A stretch of DNA of 64,000 nt from Candidatus Sulfurimonas baltica (GCF_015265455.1 NZ_CP054492.1:1488001-1552000), one strand, 5' to 3'; shown: positions 17,811-28,700, numbered from the stretch's first letter. The notes: generated by a model not told the origin, from the sequence alone. Translations and numbers: made by a program.

Positions 17811-19121
17811 TTTCTCTTAAAATTGTATCATAAAAATGCTAGCCAATGGCATTTTACAGACCTAATCCTAAAGCGTCTTTTAATCTCTCCTTAAAAAATA
17901 TATTGAGTTGAGAGATTGTGAGGCTCCAATTATGTATCGGCATAGTCCATTTTTTCTCAGCGTTTCTTATTCCAGCAAACAGTAATTTTAATAGGCTATT
18001 ATCATTTGGGAAGGCTCCTTTTGTCTTTGTCAATGTTCTAAATTGGCGATGTATGGATTCAATGATATTGGTAGTGTAGATAATGCGTCTAATAGGCTCT
18101 GGATACTTAAAATAGTTAGATAAATTATCCCACTTATTTCTCCAAGATTCAAATACAATAGGGTATTTTTTGCCCCATTTTGACTCAAGTTTATCTAATG
18201 CCAGTTCAGCTTCTTCTTTTGTGAAAGCCTGGTAAACACTTTTAAGTTCACCTACGAATATTTTCTGATCTTTAGATGCAATGTATTTAACGCTGTTGCG
18301 TATTTGATGGACTATGCAGAGTTGCACTTCAGTCTCTGGAAAGACAGCATTTATGGCTTCAGGAAAGCCCTTTAGCCCATCAACGGAAGCGATGAGTATA
18401 TCTTGCACTCCACGGTTCTGTAAGTCTGTAAGCACCTGCAGCCAGAACTTAGCACCTTCACTTTCATTGAGATATAATCCTAATATCTCTTTTTTACCTT
18501 CAAGGTTTATGCCGAGTACGGTATAAAAAGCCTTTGACACATAGTGACCGTCTTCTCTCACTTTATAGTGAATGGCGTCCAAATATATAAACGGATATAT
18601 GGCGTCTAGCGGTCTTATTTTCCACTCTTCAAGCATAGGTATTAGTTTATCGGTAACAGTTGTAATAGCTGGCTTGGAGAAGTGCACGCCATAGATATCT
18701 TCTATGTGTTCACTAATCTGAGAGTAGCTGCTTCCCAAGCTAAAGAGAGAAAGCATCTTTTTTTCTATCTCATCTGATAAATACGTCTGGCTTTTTTTTA
18801 CGATTTGAGGCTCGAAACTACCGTTACGGTCTCTTGGGGTTTCTAGCTCGAACTCGCCATGTTCGGTTCTCATGGTTTTTGACATATAACCATTTTTACG
18901 GTTCTTTTGGAGGTCTTGAGCTAGATGAGATTCTAGCTCTGCTTGTAAGGTCATCTCTGTAATCTGTCTAACTAAATCTGTCAAAGCTCCATCTTTGCCT
19001 GACAAACCTTTACCTGATTTTATTTTCTCTGCAAAATCCGCAACATCTATTTCTATTTTCATCTGTACTTCCTTCTGTATTCAATATTTTATCTTATTGA
19101 CACAGAATTATTTACAGTCCC
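17779..19121 (-). mobile_element. IS256-family insertion sequence, complete
   Basis: The 1343-bp element has inverted ends beginning GGGAGTGTAATAAATTCTG on the left and GGGACTGTAAATAATTCTG on the right (complement). A perfect 8-bp duplication, AAAAATAG, lies at 17771-17778 and 19122-19129. An 8-bp duplication is normal for IS256. It inserted at the last codons of the nuclease-like gene. Confidence 0.9.
17854..19062 (-). CDS. IS256-family (mutator type) transposase
   Basis: The 402-residue protein matches the family throughout. It contains TEMTLQAELESHLAQ near the N terminus, FEPQIVKKSQTYLSDEIEKK, and the first catalytic Asp in FIYLDAIHYKVRE. ILIASVDGLKGFPEAINAVF and QLCIVHQIRNSVKYI follow, and the C-terminal YTTNIIESIHRQFR carries the catalytic Glu. 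The length is normal and the frame is intact. The start is followed closely upstream by the inverted end, as usual. Confidence 0.93.
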   Translation of the reverse strand: MKIEIDVADFAEKIKSGKGLSGKDGALTDLVRQITEMTLQAELESHLAQDLQKNRKNGYMSKTMRTEHGEFELETPRDRNGSFEPQIVKKSQTYLSDEIEKKMLSLFSLGSSYSQISEHIEDIYGVHFSKPAITTVTDKLIPMLEEWKIRPLDAIYPFIYLDAIHYKVREDGHYVSKAFYTVLGINLEGKKEILGLYLNESEGAKFWLQVLTDLQNRGVQDILIASVDGLKGFPEAINAVFPETEVQLCIVHQIRNSVKYIASKDQKIFVGELKSVYQAFTKEEAELALDKLESKWGKKYPIVFESWRNKWDNLSNYFKYPEPIRRIIYTTNIIESIHRQFRTLTKTKGAFPNDNSLLKLLFAGIRNAEKKWTMPIHNWSLTISQLNIFFKERLKDALGLGL

Positions 19122-19188
19122 AAAAATAGTTTATTAAAGAAATTTTATACTTTTCCCATTAATAGTACTTTGTGGAGCATGTTCCAAA

Positions 19189-19252
19189 ATTCAACTCTAT
19201 TTGGAACAACGTTGCTGTTACTAAAAACTGTTCCAAGTATAAGAGGTTTAGG
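19189..19252 (+). repeat. attC-like 60-nt hairpin repeat, copy 4
   Basis: ATTCAAC (19189-19195) to GTT (19246-19248) is 60 nt, with the same inner arms as copy 2. The conserved block starts at 19164 with AGTACTTTGTGGAGC. It lies 60 bases beyond the IS256-like element and so follows the nuclease-like gene. The rest of 19130-19410 is AT-rich and shows no gene. Confidence 0.55.
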
Positions 19253-19410
19253 AGGCTTATATTGAAAGATTTAAGTAAACAAGGTCAAATAATCTTACAA
19301 TTATTATTTTTTTGGATAGCTTCATGTTCTCATTGCCCCTAGTTACTATATTTATAGTTAATCAAATATAACATTCTGTATACTGTCAAAAATTATATTA
19401 AGATCCATTA

Positions 19411-21391
19411 ATGAAAAAAATTATTATGTTATTTTTGAATACATTTGCCATAGTACTTAGCGCAATAGAATTACCTGTAGTTACTATTGAATCTTCAAAA
19501 CTAGAAGAAACCTCCCAAGAAAGTACAAGTACTGTAAATATAATTGACAAAAAAAAACTAGCAATCACATCAGTTAAAAGCATAAAAGACTTATCTTCAG
19601 TCATATCAAATACTAATATATCTGGCATTGGAAATAGAAGCGATAAAACTTTCACGATTAGAGGCATAAGTAATTATGTAGCATATGAAAGTAGTGTTGC
19701 CATGTACATAGATGATGTTCCAATACCATTTAGCTATGGATTTGGTATGGTTGATATGCATAACATTAAAACTATAGAAGTCTTAAAAGGGGCACAAGGA
19801 ACACTCTTTGGTAAAGGTGCTGAATCAGGTGTTATTAACATTTACACAAATAAACCTACTAAAAAGTTTCAGGCTAAGGCTAGGTTATGGCTCTTATAAT
19901 ACACAAGAGTTTTACGGTCGAGTATCAGGTCCTCTTGCAAATACTGACTGGTCCTATATATTTGCAATCACAAAAGAGAGTTCTGATGGATTTTCAAAAA
20001 ACGAATTAACTCAAAATAATTTCGATACAAAAGATTTTACATCCTTTAATACAAAACTTCGTTACAACCCATCTTCACCCCTTGACATAACCTTAGGCTA
20101 TACAAAATCTCTCAGTGATGATGGTGGTTCACCTTTTAAAATAAATACTAAAGAGAATCCTTACTTAATCGATAACGAACCGACTGACGACAGTGTAAAT
20201 ATGGATATAGATATGCTTTCGCTCGTGATGAGATATAAGACAAATAACTACACTTTTACTTCTGCAACAAGTTACTCTAAGCAGACTGTACTCAAAAATG
20301 ACTATGTAGCCATTCTCGGTGGTTTAAATATGGATTTTGATATAAATATTCAAGAAATAACACAAGAGTTTCGACTAAAACAATCTTTTGAAAATAGCGA
20401 CCTTGTAGTTGGAGCATTTTATAGTGATAAATTGCAGTTTGACTATGTAGAAAATCAAACACTCTTATCAATTCCTCTTTCAAGTAATAACTCTTTGAAA
20501 AATCCAGATGAAAATATAGCTCTCTTTACTCAGTACAAACACTACATAGGTGAAAACTACTTAGTAATGGCAGGTATTAGATACCAAGAAACTAAACGCT
20601 CATTCTCTCGAGAAATGAACAATTTTGGTGCACCATCTACCCAAGCTAGCAGTGAGACAGTATGGTCACATGCTTTACCGACACTATCACTTTCATATTA
20701 TACAGAAGATGATTCACATACCTACTTGACATACTCACAAGGATATCGTCCAGGAGGGTATAACTACAGAAGTGTAGATGCACTTGTACCATATGAACCA
20801 GAAACTACAAACTCTTTAGAACTAGGACATAAAAGATTTATTAACAAACATGGTAGTTTAAACGCAGCACTTTTTTATAATTACATAGAAAATCTACGTG
20901 TAAATACTTTTGATGATAACTTGGCAAATACAACTTTAAATGCACAAGAAGCTTATAGCTATGGAGCAGAGATAGAAGTAAACTATAAAAAAGATGCACT
21001 TTACTTATTTATGACAGCTGGAATTATCCAAACAAAAATGACACAAATGGATACAAATCCTGAATATGAAGGAAACAAAATCATTGGCGTGCCAAATATA
21101 ACTGCGAACATAGGTGGAAGATATACATTGTTCCAAAATTACTATATTCAATCAGACTTAAAGTATATGGGTGAACGTTACTACAACATTGCAAACAGTG
21201 CAAAAGAAAATGACTATACTCTCTTCAATCTTGGATTTGGATATAAAAAAGATGGCTTAGAAATACTACTATATACTAATAATATTTTTAATGAAGAGTA
21301 TGTCGACTTTATGATTTATACACCAAGTAATGACTACTATCACTTTGGTGATCCTCGAGTTTTAGGTTTTACTCTGAGTCAAGGTTTTTAA
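19411..21391 (+). pseudogene. TonB-dependent outer membrane receptor, frameshifted
   Basis: The first frame (19411-19899) encodes a signal peptide (MKKIIMLFLNTFAIVLSAI) and a plug domain with TFTIRGISN, YIDDVPIP, IEVLKGAQGTLFGKGAESG and INIYTNKP. It then ends KARLWLL. The other frame (open from 19808) continues as RLGYGSYNTQEFYGRVSGPL and runs through a full beta barrel with YSQGYRPGGYN to a terminal F (LGFTLSQGF). The break lies near 19885. The sequence around it would be in frame as RLGYG if the pentamer GGTTA were doubled, so loss of one GGTTA unit is a plausible cause. Such receptors import siderophores, cobalamin or other ligands; this one lacks a diagnostic motif. Its 3' end overlaps the convergent kinase gene by 23 bases. 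Confidence 0.88.
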
Positions 21392-23273
21392 TCTCAGGCA
21401 TAAGAACTGTAAACTCTGCTCCATCATCTCTGTTTTGAACACTAATTTGGCCGTTTAATCTTTCTTCTATAAGCATTTTCACCATAGCTAAGCCTGACCC
21501 ATGTGTTGTATTGTCTTTTTTTGTGCTTGCAAAGTACTCAAATACTTTGTCTATAGGTTTAATTTTTATTCCACCTGCGTTATCTGTATATATCAAAATG
21601 TATTTTTGCAGAGCATTGTCTTTGCGGATAGAAATGGATATTTTATTTTCTTGTGATCCTGAGTTAAACTCATCGAGAGAGTTATCTATAAGTATCATCA
21701 ATATATTTGAAAAGATATGCTCATAATCGTGCATTATCAAACCATGTTCTATATCTAAAGTGAATACTGCTTTTTTTATCAATACTTTTGAATTTAAAAT
21801 ATGGACTACCTGATTGGCAGTATCTCGTGGTGAAAAATCACATATTTGAATATTTTCAGAATAATAACCTGAAAACTCATCTAAGGTTTTTTTCATTAGT
21901 TCTATAGAATAAGCCACTTTTGGTAGTTCATCGCTTATATATTCTATTGCTTCGTCTTCTTTTTTATTTTTTAGTACAGACTCTATAAGGGTAAAGGACA
22001 TTCCTAAATGTGTTAGTGGGTGTTTCCATTGGTGAGTGATGTTATTTATTGCAAGTCCCATTGAACTAAATCGAGAATTTTCCATCAATGCAATTTTACT
22101 GTTATTTAAAAGATATAGATTATGTTGAGTTTTAAATGACTGAGCAATAAGTAAAAGTATAATATCTATAGATAAAGCAATACTTACGAGGTGTCTATAA
22201 ATATCATAATAGGTGATGATTCCAAAAATACTAAGTGTACTAAACAAGACTGCAAGGATTAGCAGAATCTGTCCAAGAAGATAAAACTTTGACCCTACTT
22301 CTTTCATGTATATACCCGCTATTAAGAGGTATATACTGTTTATTATTATTGAAATCCCTGTCAAAGAACTGTATTTAATATATATAGGATCAATGAACAG
22401 AGCATAACTAATAACACATATTACAAATGCATGAAAAACCATGAGTCCTATCATCACATAGTAAAACTTCTTGTATTGCTTCTTCATAGAGAAAAACTGA
22501 TATGTAAAAATTAAAAACACTATAGTGGTTATAGAAGGACCCACCCAAGCAACATAGGTTAATAGCGTTAAGTTTATGCCTATATCAAGGTTGTAAAGTA
22601 TCCCTTGTAGTGCGAGTATATAAAAGAGCAGACCTAACGTGTGAAGCCCAATAGTAAAGTAAGCCCAAACTCTATAAATTCCATACAAAATAAAACTTAA
22701 AAGGCTAAACAGGAGAAAGAAGCCACCTGTCAACCCAAAAATAATTAATTCTTTTGACTCTTTATTCATAAAAGAATCACTTTGACTAACAATCCAGGAG
22801 AGGTTTACAACATTAAAATTATCCACTTTTGAGATAATTGTAAAAGTTTCATCTGCCTTAAGACTAAGTTCGAACATGGAGTGTCTACCAAGTAACTCTT
22901 TACTTGATTGTGCTCTCATATCTCCTAAAAGATGTTTTTTTACTAAAGAATTGTTTTTGTAGATATAGACATCAATGTAGTTTGTGCCGGGTAAAATATT
23001 GTGAAGTATGAGATGTTGTAGTTCAGCTGTGCTGTTTTTTATCTCAAACCTACTCCAAAATGGACCTTGTAGATTTGGAAGCTGACCATTTCTTTTGAGT
23101 TGCGTTAAATTTTTATGATTTAAAACATCCTCGGGAGTAAGAGAATTATTACGGTCTTGAATATAGAAAGTAAAGGGAGCGGAGTTAAAGCTTTTTAAAG
23201 CACTTTTTATTTCAAAAGTGTCGTACCCAAAGAGGTGAACAAACAGAGTAAAAGTTATAAATAAAAATCTCAT
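21369..23273 (-). CDS. 7TMR-DISM sensor histidine kinase
   Basis: The 634-residue kinase has a signal peptide and then a 7TMR-DISM extracellular domain of about 150 residues (GPFWSRFEIKNSTAELQHLIL; GTNYIDVYIY). Seven membrane helices span about residues 175-385. The H box is INNITHQWKHPLTHLG near residue 405, and the HATPase domain has NILMILIDNSLDEF and DNAGGIKI and GSGLAMVKMLIEE. Relatives sense small ligands, often carbohydrates, but the ligand here is unknown. It starts 4 bases after the response regulator, forming an rrp-hk operon, and converges on the TonB receptor gene. Confidence 0.9.
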   Translation of the reverse strand: MRFLFITFTLFVHLFGYDTFEIKSALKSFNSAPFTFYIQDRNNSLTPEDVLNHKNLTQLKRNGQLPNLQGPFWSRFEIKNSTAELQHLILHNILPGTNYIDVYIYKNNSLVKKHLLGDMRAQSSKELLGRHSMFELSLKADETFTIISKVDNFNVVNLSWIVSQSDSFMNKESKELIIFGLTGGFFLLFSLLSFILYGIYRVWAYFTIGLHTLGLLFYILALQGILYNLDIGINLTLLTYVAWVGPSITTIVFLIFTYQFFSMKKQYKKFYYVMIGLMVFHAFVICVISYALFIDPIYIKYSSLTGISIIINSIYLLIAGIYMKEVGSKFYLLGQILLILAVLFSTLSIFGIITYYDIYRHLVSIALSIDIILLLIAQSFKTQHNLYLLNNSKIALMENSRFSSMGLAINNITHQWKHPLTHLGMSFTLIESVLKNKKEDEAIEYISDELPKVAYSIELMKKTLDEFSGYYSENIQICDFSPRDTANQVVHILNSKVLIKKAVFTLDIEHGLIMHDYEHIFSNILMILIDNSLDEFNSGSQENKISISIRKDNALQKYILIYTDNAGGIKIKPIDKVFEYFASTKKDNTTHGSGLAMVKMLIEERLNGQISVQNRDDGAEFTVLMPEIKNLDSE

Positions 23274-23277
23274 ATGT

Positions 23278-23967
23278 TTATAATTTTAACATAAATCCGA
23301 ATCCGGAAATATTTAAAATCTTATCCTTTCCTACTTTTTTTCTTAGTCGATAAATTAAACTTTTGATAGCTTGTTCTGATTTGTTTTCAGTTGGATCAAG
23401 GTTAAGCTCTATTTCGTTGTTTGAAACGATTTTATCTTTATTTTGCAAAAGAAGCTCTAAAGTGATAATCTCACTTTTAGATAGTGGAACTACTTTTTCA
23501 GAATCATGTAACTCTTTTTTTGAAGTGTCATAGCTTAACTCATCAGATATTTTATATGTCAACACTTCGGATTCTTCTAGTCTTTCGACCATGGACACTA
23601 AAGTGGATGTAAGTGTCGTATAGTCTACAGGTTTGACTAGGTAATGAGCAAGCGAAAGTGGAATGGAGTTTAAAAGTTTTTCACTATCGCTATAGTTACT
23701 CATGATGACTAAAGGAATTTTCTTGTTTTCTTTTCTGATCTCTTTAAAAAGCTCGTAACCACTCATATGAGGCATAGAATAGTCAGAGATTATCATATCT
23801 ATTTTTTGAGTTTTGTATACATCTAAAGCATCCTTACCATCAGGCATAGTGATGACCTCTTTAAAAAATATAGACAGTATAATATTTAGTTTGTTTAAAA
23901 GTTCTTCATCGTCTTCTACAAGTAAAAGAGTATATAGTTTGAGTCTACTTAGTTTTTCTTCCGTCAT
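23278..23967 (-). CDS. response regulator, OmpR-like
   Basis: The 229-residue protein has a receiver domain (LLVEDDEELLNKL, phospho-acceptor Asp in MIISDYSMPHMSG near residue 57, KPVDY switch Lys) and a C-terminal winged helix. The helix region includes PLSKSEIITLELLLQNKDKIVS and AIKSLIYRLRKKVGKDKI. It is the cognate partner of the downstream 7TMR-DISM kinase, 4 bases away. Targets are not visible; the neighbouring receptor gene is a candidate on position alone. Confidence 0.9.
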   Translation of the reverse strand: MTEEKLSRLKLYTLLLVEDDEELLNKLNIILSIFFKEVITMPDGKDALDVYKTQKIDMIISDYSMPHMSGYELFKEIRKENKKIPLVIMSNYSDSEKLLNSIPLSLAHYLVKPVDYTTLTSTLVSMVERLEESEVLTYKISDELSYDTSKKELHDSEKVVPLSKSEIITLELLLQNKDKIVSNNEIELNLDPTENKSEQAIKSLIYRLRKKVGKDKILNISGFGFMLKL

Positions 23968-24006
23968 AAAATTCCCATTAAAAAAATTGATAGTTTACTA
24001 TACACC

Positions 24007-24019
24007 AAAATAGTAGCAA
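24007..24019. repeat. direct repeat bounding hipBA (left)
   Basis: AAAATAGTAGCAA lies 6 bases beyond the hipA stop codon. The identical 13 bases occur at 25668-25680 on the other side of hipBA. It may be one half of an insertion scar of the 1.66-kb hipBA unit, or a regulatory repeat. Confidence 0.5.
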
Positions 24020-24040
24020 AGGAACTTAGGTAAGTTCTTT
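24018..24040 (-). terminator. hairpin at the 3' end of hipA
   Basis: AAAGGAACTT and AAGTTCTTT form an imperfect 9-bp stem with a 4-5 base loop overlapping the hipA stop, followed on the minus strand by ACTATTTTGG. It may terminate hipBA transcription before the response regulator. Confidence 0.4.
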
Positions 24041-25249
24041 CAAAACTAAATCAATAGTTGAAAATGAAGATGACTTAACATCCACTTTCTTCGCATATAG
24101 CTTGAAATTATCCACAACTCGTTTAATGCCATCTATGATGATTTGGGCTTCTTTAATATTGTGCTTTTTAGCTAAGTCTAGTAGATGCTTTGATGTAGGG
24201 TTCTTCCCTTCTCCAAGATAAGTTGTACTATGCTCACCTCCCGGTCCATATGAAAATGTTAGGTCATAAGCAGGACTCAACTTCCAAACGCCATCTTCAT
24301 TCATTATAAATGAGAAGTTTTTAGCATGATCATCTCTGTTGTGAGTAAAAAGATTAAACGCAGCGAGTCTAAACATTTTAACCTGTTCGTTTACATCTTT
24401 TGTGAGGTGAAGAGTTAGTGCTAGTAAGTCATCATAATCTACACTCGGCATTCTAAAGTCACTATGTGTTAAACCTGCCACAGAATGTATATGAACTCTA
24501 CTATCGCCATCTCTGTCAAATCTTTTTGTTGCAAAGTAGGAACTGTCTTCTCCATGAAGTATGGTCGTTTCGCTCATCTCTATGTTTGCATCTTTAGCCA
24601 TTAGGGAGTAAACATACTCTATTTTCCCTATCTCAGATGAATCATGTGAAGATGCGAACTTTACCATCCAATGCTCATAACCATTATGTAGTTTTTGTGA
24701 ACTATGTAGTATCTGTTTTTTGTCTTGTGAAAGCTGAAGCATAACTTTTGGTCTTGCTCCTGCTGATGAACCACCAAGAGTAAGTAAACTATCAATCATC
24801 TCTTCACTACTACCTTGGAGAATCTCTGATGAGGCAAAGGCTAGTTCATCCAAAACTATAGTCGCGTTTGAAGATGAATCTATATCGTCTATGATTGGCT
24901 CATAGCTTAATGCACCGACACCAAACTGACCAATATAGCTAAGTCTATCAAGGGGGCTTATGTCACTGTATGATACCCCTCCTTTTAAGAAGTGTCTATC
25001 GAGTAACAGTCTTCCCCATCCATCAGGTAAGGAATCTCCAAAGACTCCAAACAGTCCTTCAAACACTTTGTCATCACAAATATGCACACCGCGTTTAAGA
25101 GGAAGTTTATACGGAGATATTTGTAAATTTTTCTCTATAAAACTATCATCATATTCAAAATATATAATGCCATCTTTAAACGCAAGTGTTCCTACAACTA
25201 TTTTATCATTACTAAGGTGAAGAAAAATATTTACAGTTTTAACACTCAT
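24026..25249 (-). CDS. hipA: HipA-type serine/threonine kinase toxin
   Basis: The 407-residue protein shows all HipA landmarks. These are the N-terminal subdomain with FGVFGDSLPDGWGRLLLDR, the nucleotide loop GGSSAGARPKVML near residue 167, the catalytic NRDDHAKNFSF near residue 318, and the metal-binding Asp in LSPAYDLTFSY. HipA toxins phosphorylate glutamyl-tRNA synthetase or related targets and induce dormancy. The ATG overlaps the hipB stop (ATGA), so the pair is translationally coupled. The whole module is bounded by direct repeats. Confidence 0.9.
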   Translation of the reverse strand: MSVKTVNIFLHLSNDKIVVGTLAFKDGIIYFEYDDSFIEKNLQISPYKLPLKRGVHICDDKVFEGLFGVFGDSLPDGWGRLLLDRHFLKGGVSYSDISPLDRLSYIGQFGVGALSYEPIIDDIDSSSNATIVLDELAFASSEILQGSSEEMIDSLLTLGGSSAGARPKVMLQLSQDKKQILHSSQKLHNGYEHWMVKFASSHDSSEIGKIEYVYSLMAKDANIEMSETTILHGEDSSYFATKRFDRDGDSRVHIHSVAGLTHSDFRMPSVDYDDLLALTLHLTKDVNEQVKMFRLAAFNLFTHNRDDHAKNFSFIMNEDGVWKLSPAYDLTFSYGPGGEHSTTYLGEGKNPTSKHLLDLAKKHNIKEAQIIIDGIKRVVDNFKLYAKKVDVKSSSFSTIDLVLKELT

Positions 25250-25566
25250 TTGATTTTTCCTCTTTTTGCTGGAGTAGACTGATTCTTACTCTTGTTTATC
25301 AAATCGTCTATGGAAGTGATAGTTGGTGTTTTTATATTGGCTAGTAAGCTAAAGTCATCTAAGCATTCTAATACAAGAGAAAGTTTTAAAAGTGACTCTA
25401 GTGATATCTGTCCAGTAGATTCAAACCTTTTTAGACTTCCCAAACTCACTCCACTTCTTGAAGATAAACCCTCTTGGGTAAGCTCTAAAAAGAGTCTCCT
25501 CTCTTTGAACTTGTCTTTTAACTCAATCATTATAGATGAAGGTGTCTGTATATTTATAGATAACAT
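25246..25566 (-). CDS. hipB: HipB-type HTH antitoxin
   Basis: The 106-residue protein has a Cro/C1-type HTH in the region MIELKDKFKERRLFLELTQEGLSSRSGVSLGSLKRFE. Its position directly upstream of and overlapping hipA identifies it as the antitoxin and autorepressor. A basic tail ends KRGKIK. The true start may be the first Met (MLSINIQ) or the Met at residue 13 (MIELKDK); the ribosome binding signal does not decide it. Confidence 0.85.
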   Translation of the reverse strand: MLSINIQTPSSIMIELKDKFKERRLFLELTQEGLSSRSGVSLGSLKRFESTGQISLESLLKLSLVLECLDDFSLLANIKTPTITSIDDLINKSKNQSTPAKRGKIK

Positions 25567-25657
25567 ATTAACTCTTTTAATTTAATTAATTACATTATAG
25601 CTAAAATAATGGCTATTGTATTATTTATATAAAAGAAATAACACCACTTTCTGAAAT

Positions 25658-25680
25658 AAATAGTAGCAAAATAGTAGCAA
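25658..25680. repeat. tandem direct repeat upstream of hipBA (right)
   Basis: AAATAGTAGCAA occurs twice in tandem here, the second copy as AAAATAGTAGCAA identical to 24007-24019. They lie about 90 bases upstream of hipB, between it and the divergent surface-protein gene. Confidence 0.55.
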
Positions 25681-25760
25681 GATTAACATTTATATGACAC
25701 TTTGATGCTTTTTTACTCTGTTAATATATGAGTATTAATTTTCTCACAAAAGGAATACCA

Positions 25761-28700
25761 ATGAGAACTATGGTTTTATTTACCAATTTAAAAGAAAAAA
25801 GTAAAAATGCATGTAAGTTGTTTTTTCAAGTAAGTGCTTTGTTGCTCTTTTTTAATACTGATGCTTATGCAGTTGCTCCGACAGCAGTTGCACCAGCTGC
25901 AGGAGATGGTTCATCAGGAACTCCATATGAGATTGCCACTTTGGATAATCTATACTGGATAAGTCAAACACAAGGTGTTTGGTCAAAGACAGGATGTAGT
26001 GGAGGTCCATGTAATTTTAAACAAACAGCAGATATTAATGCTTCTACTACGAATGAAATAGTTGGTGGCGAAGGTTGGTCATCGATAGGTTATGCAAATA
26101 ATACAGGTCTTACTACATGGTTCTATGGTAACTATGATGGTCAAGGTCATACTATTTCAAACTTGTTCGCAGATAACAATACTACATTATATGAAGTGGC
26201 ACTATTTGGCAGGATAAGAGAGTCGACAATTCAAAACATTGTATTAAAAGATTTTAGTATAACTAGAGGAGAGGGGACATACGATACTGTTAAAAGTAGT
26301 ATTGCAATTGCTATAGGCTCAGCATATTCAAGCACGGTGTCTGATATTAATATTTCAGGTGGAACTTTAACCTTTAACGATTTAACAAGTGGTAAGGGTC
26401 ATGTTGCTCCACTAATTGCATACTCAAATGGAACTAGTGTCTCCAACTGCCACTCAAGTGCAAATGTAGAAGTGAGTGGTCTCAATGCTGCTGGAGCATC
26501 TGTGGGTGGATTGTTAGGATATGTTGAAGATAGTTATGACCCTTATACATTTAGTATTACTAATTCAAGTGCAACAGGTAATGTTACTCATAATACACCT
26601 AGTAATGCACAAGTAACAAATATAGGTGGTTTCACAGGAGAATTTAGTATAGCATGGAACACAGCTGTAGTATCACAAAACTTCTCTAGCGGAACAATTA
26701 CTACTGGTAATGCTAATGATGATTCATATGTAGGTGGATTTGTTGGACGAGTTGATGGTACAGTAGAATTAAAAGACAACTATACTATAGGTACTATTGT
26801 TCTTAGCGATACAGGTACAATAGCTGCTGGTTTTGTTGGTTATATTTATAGTACTGCAATTTTCCGTAGAAATTATGCTGCTACAACTATCGCATCAAAC
26901 TCAGATGGTGGATTTGGAGGAATAATCTATAATCTTACAGCTGATCCAGTTTTTGATAATAATTTTTGGGATACAGATACTACGAACAATGCAACGGGTG
27001 TTGGAGGTGAGGCTTCTGATTCTAATGTCACAGGAAAAACAACTGCTGAGATGAAAACCCCCTCAACATTTACAGGTGCTGGTTGGGATTTTGAAGTTGA
27101 AATAGCAAACGGTACTGCTAACATTTGGGATATGGACAACATTAATGGGACCATAAACAATGGTTATCCATTTTTAGCTTGGGAAAACGGCACAAGTGTT
27201 TCTTATAAAGTTATACCAACAGCCGAAGCTCCAAGTGGAACAGGTACGTCAGGCGATCCTTATCAAATAGCGACTTTAAATAATCTTGTTTGGGTAAGCG
27301 AAAACTCTTCTTCATGGGATGGAAAATACTTTACTCAAACCACTGATATAAACGCAAGCAATCTTCAAAATATAACAGGAGGTTTGACTCCTATAGGTAA
27401 TCTAGCTAACTCATTTATAGGTCACTATGATGGTGGTGGTCACACGATTTCAAATCTTTACATAAATAAAAGTGTACAGTATATTGGTCTGTTTGGACAC
27501 ATTGGCTACTTAAATAATGACGCAAGTGTTAAACATCTAAATATACAAGATGCCAACATTACAGGAAATATGCCAAATCAATACTCTAATGGTCTTGGTA
27601 TTTTAGCTGGTCATGTAAATGATAATCAGAAAACTATAGTATTTGAAGATGTCAATGTCACAGGAGGTAGTTTAACATTAGCAAGTGTTGATACTGCATA
27701 TTCTAAAGTAGGTGCTCTGATTGGTTCGGCTTCCAACACAATTTCAGTTGATAACTGTAATGTTAGTGCTACTATTGTGTCTCAAGACACAACTTTAACT
27801 AATAAAATAGGTGGTTTGATTGGGGAATTAAATAGTGACAATACAGTAGTTACTAATATCACTCGTTCAAGTTCTGCTGGATCAATTACAACAACAGATA
27901 CAGCTAAGCAAACTGTTGGTGGATTTATTGGTGAAATACTAAGTAAAAATAGAATTAAAGAATCATTTACTACGACTACAATAAATTCAAATGGCTATGC
28001 CGTTGGTGGATTTATTGGTGCATTTTCTTATTCAAATACTTATATAAGTGATTCATATTCCAAAAATGGTATCACTACTACTGCTGTTCGTTCAGGAGGT
28101 TTCTATGGCTATATAGTAGCATCTACTGTTGCACAAAACTTTGAAAATACGTATGCTGCATCAACAGTAGCTGGAACTCTTGGTGGGGGCTTTGGTGGTT
28201 ATGTTTCTTCTAGCACAGCACCTACTTTTGCTGACAGCTATTGGGATACTGACTTAAGCGGTACTACAAACGGTTACTATAATACAAATGTAGTGAATCT
28301 AGTGGGTAAAACTACAGCTGAGATGAAAGTAGAACCTACATTTACAGGTTTTGATTTTTCAACAGTCTGGGATACTAATAGTTCTATAAATGATACTTAT
28401 CCATATCTTTTATGGTTACCAAACACTGCTCCAACCTACACAATAAATCTAAGCGCGATAAGCATAAACGAAGATAATGGAACAATCTCGTACGAGATAA
28501 ATGCGACAGACACAGATAGTGATGACTTAAACATCACTGTCGATTCTAACGATACAAGTATTATGATGGTAAGCCCATCTTGGACTGGGAATCAAACTGC
28601 AGCTCAGTATGCAAATTCACTAGACTTTAACCTTACTACGGTAAATCATGCGTATGGTTCAGTGCAAATTACAGTCAGTGTGAACGACGGGACGGTAACA

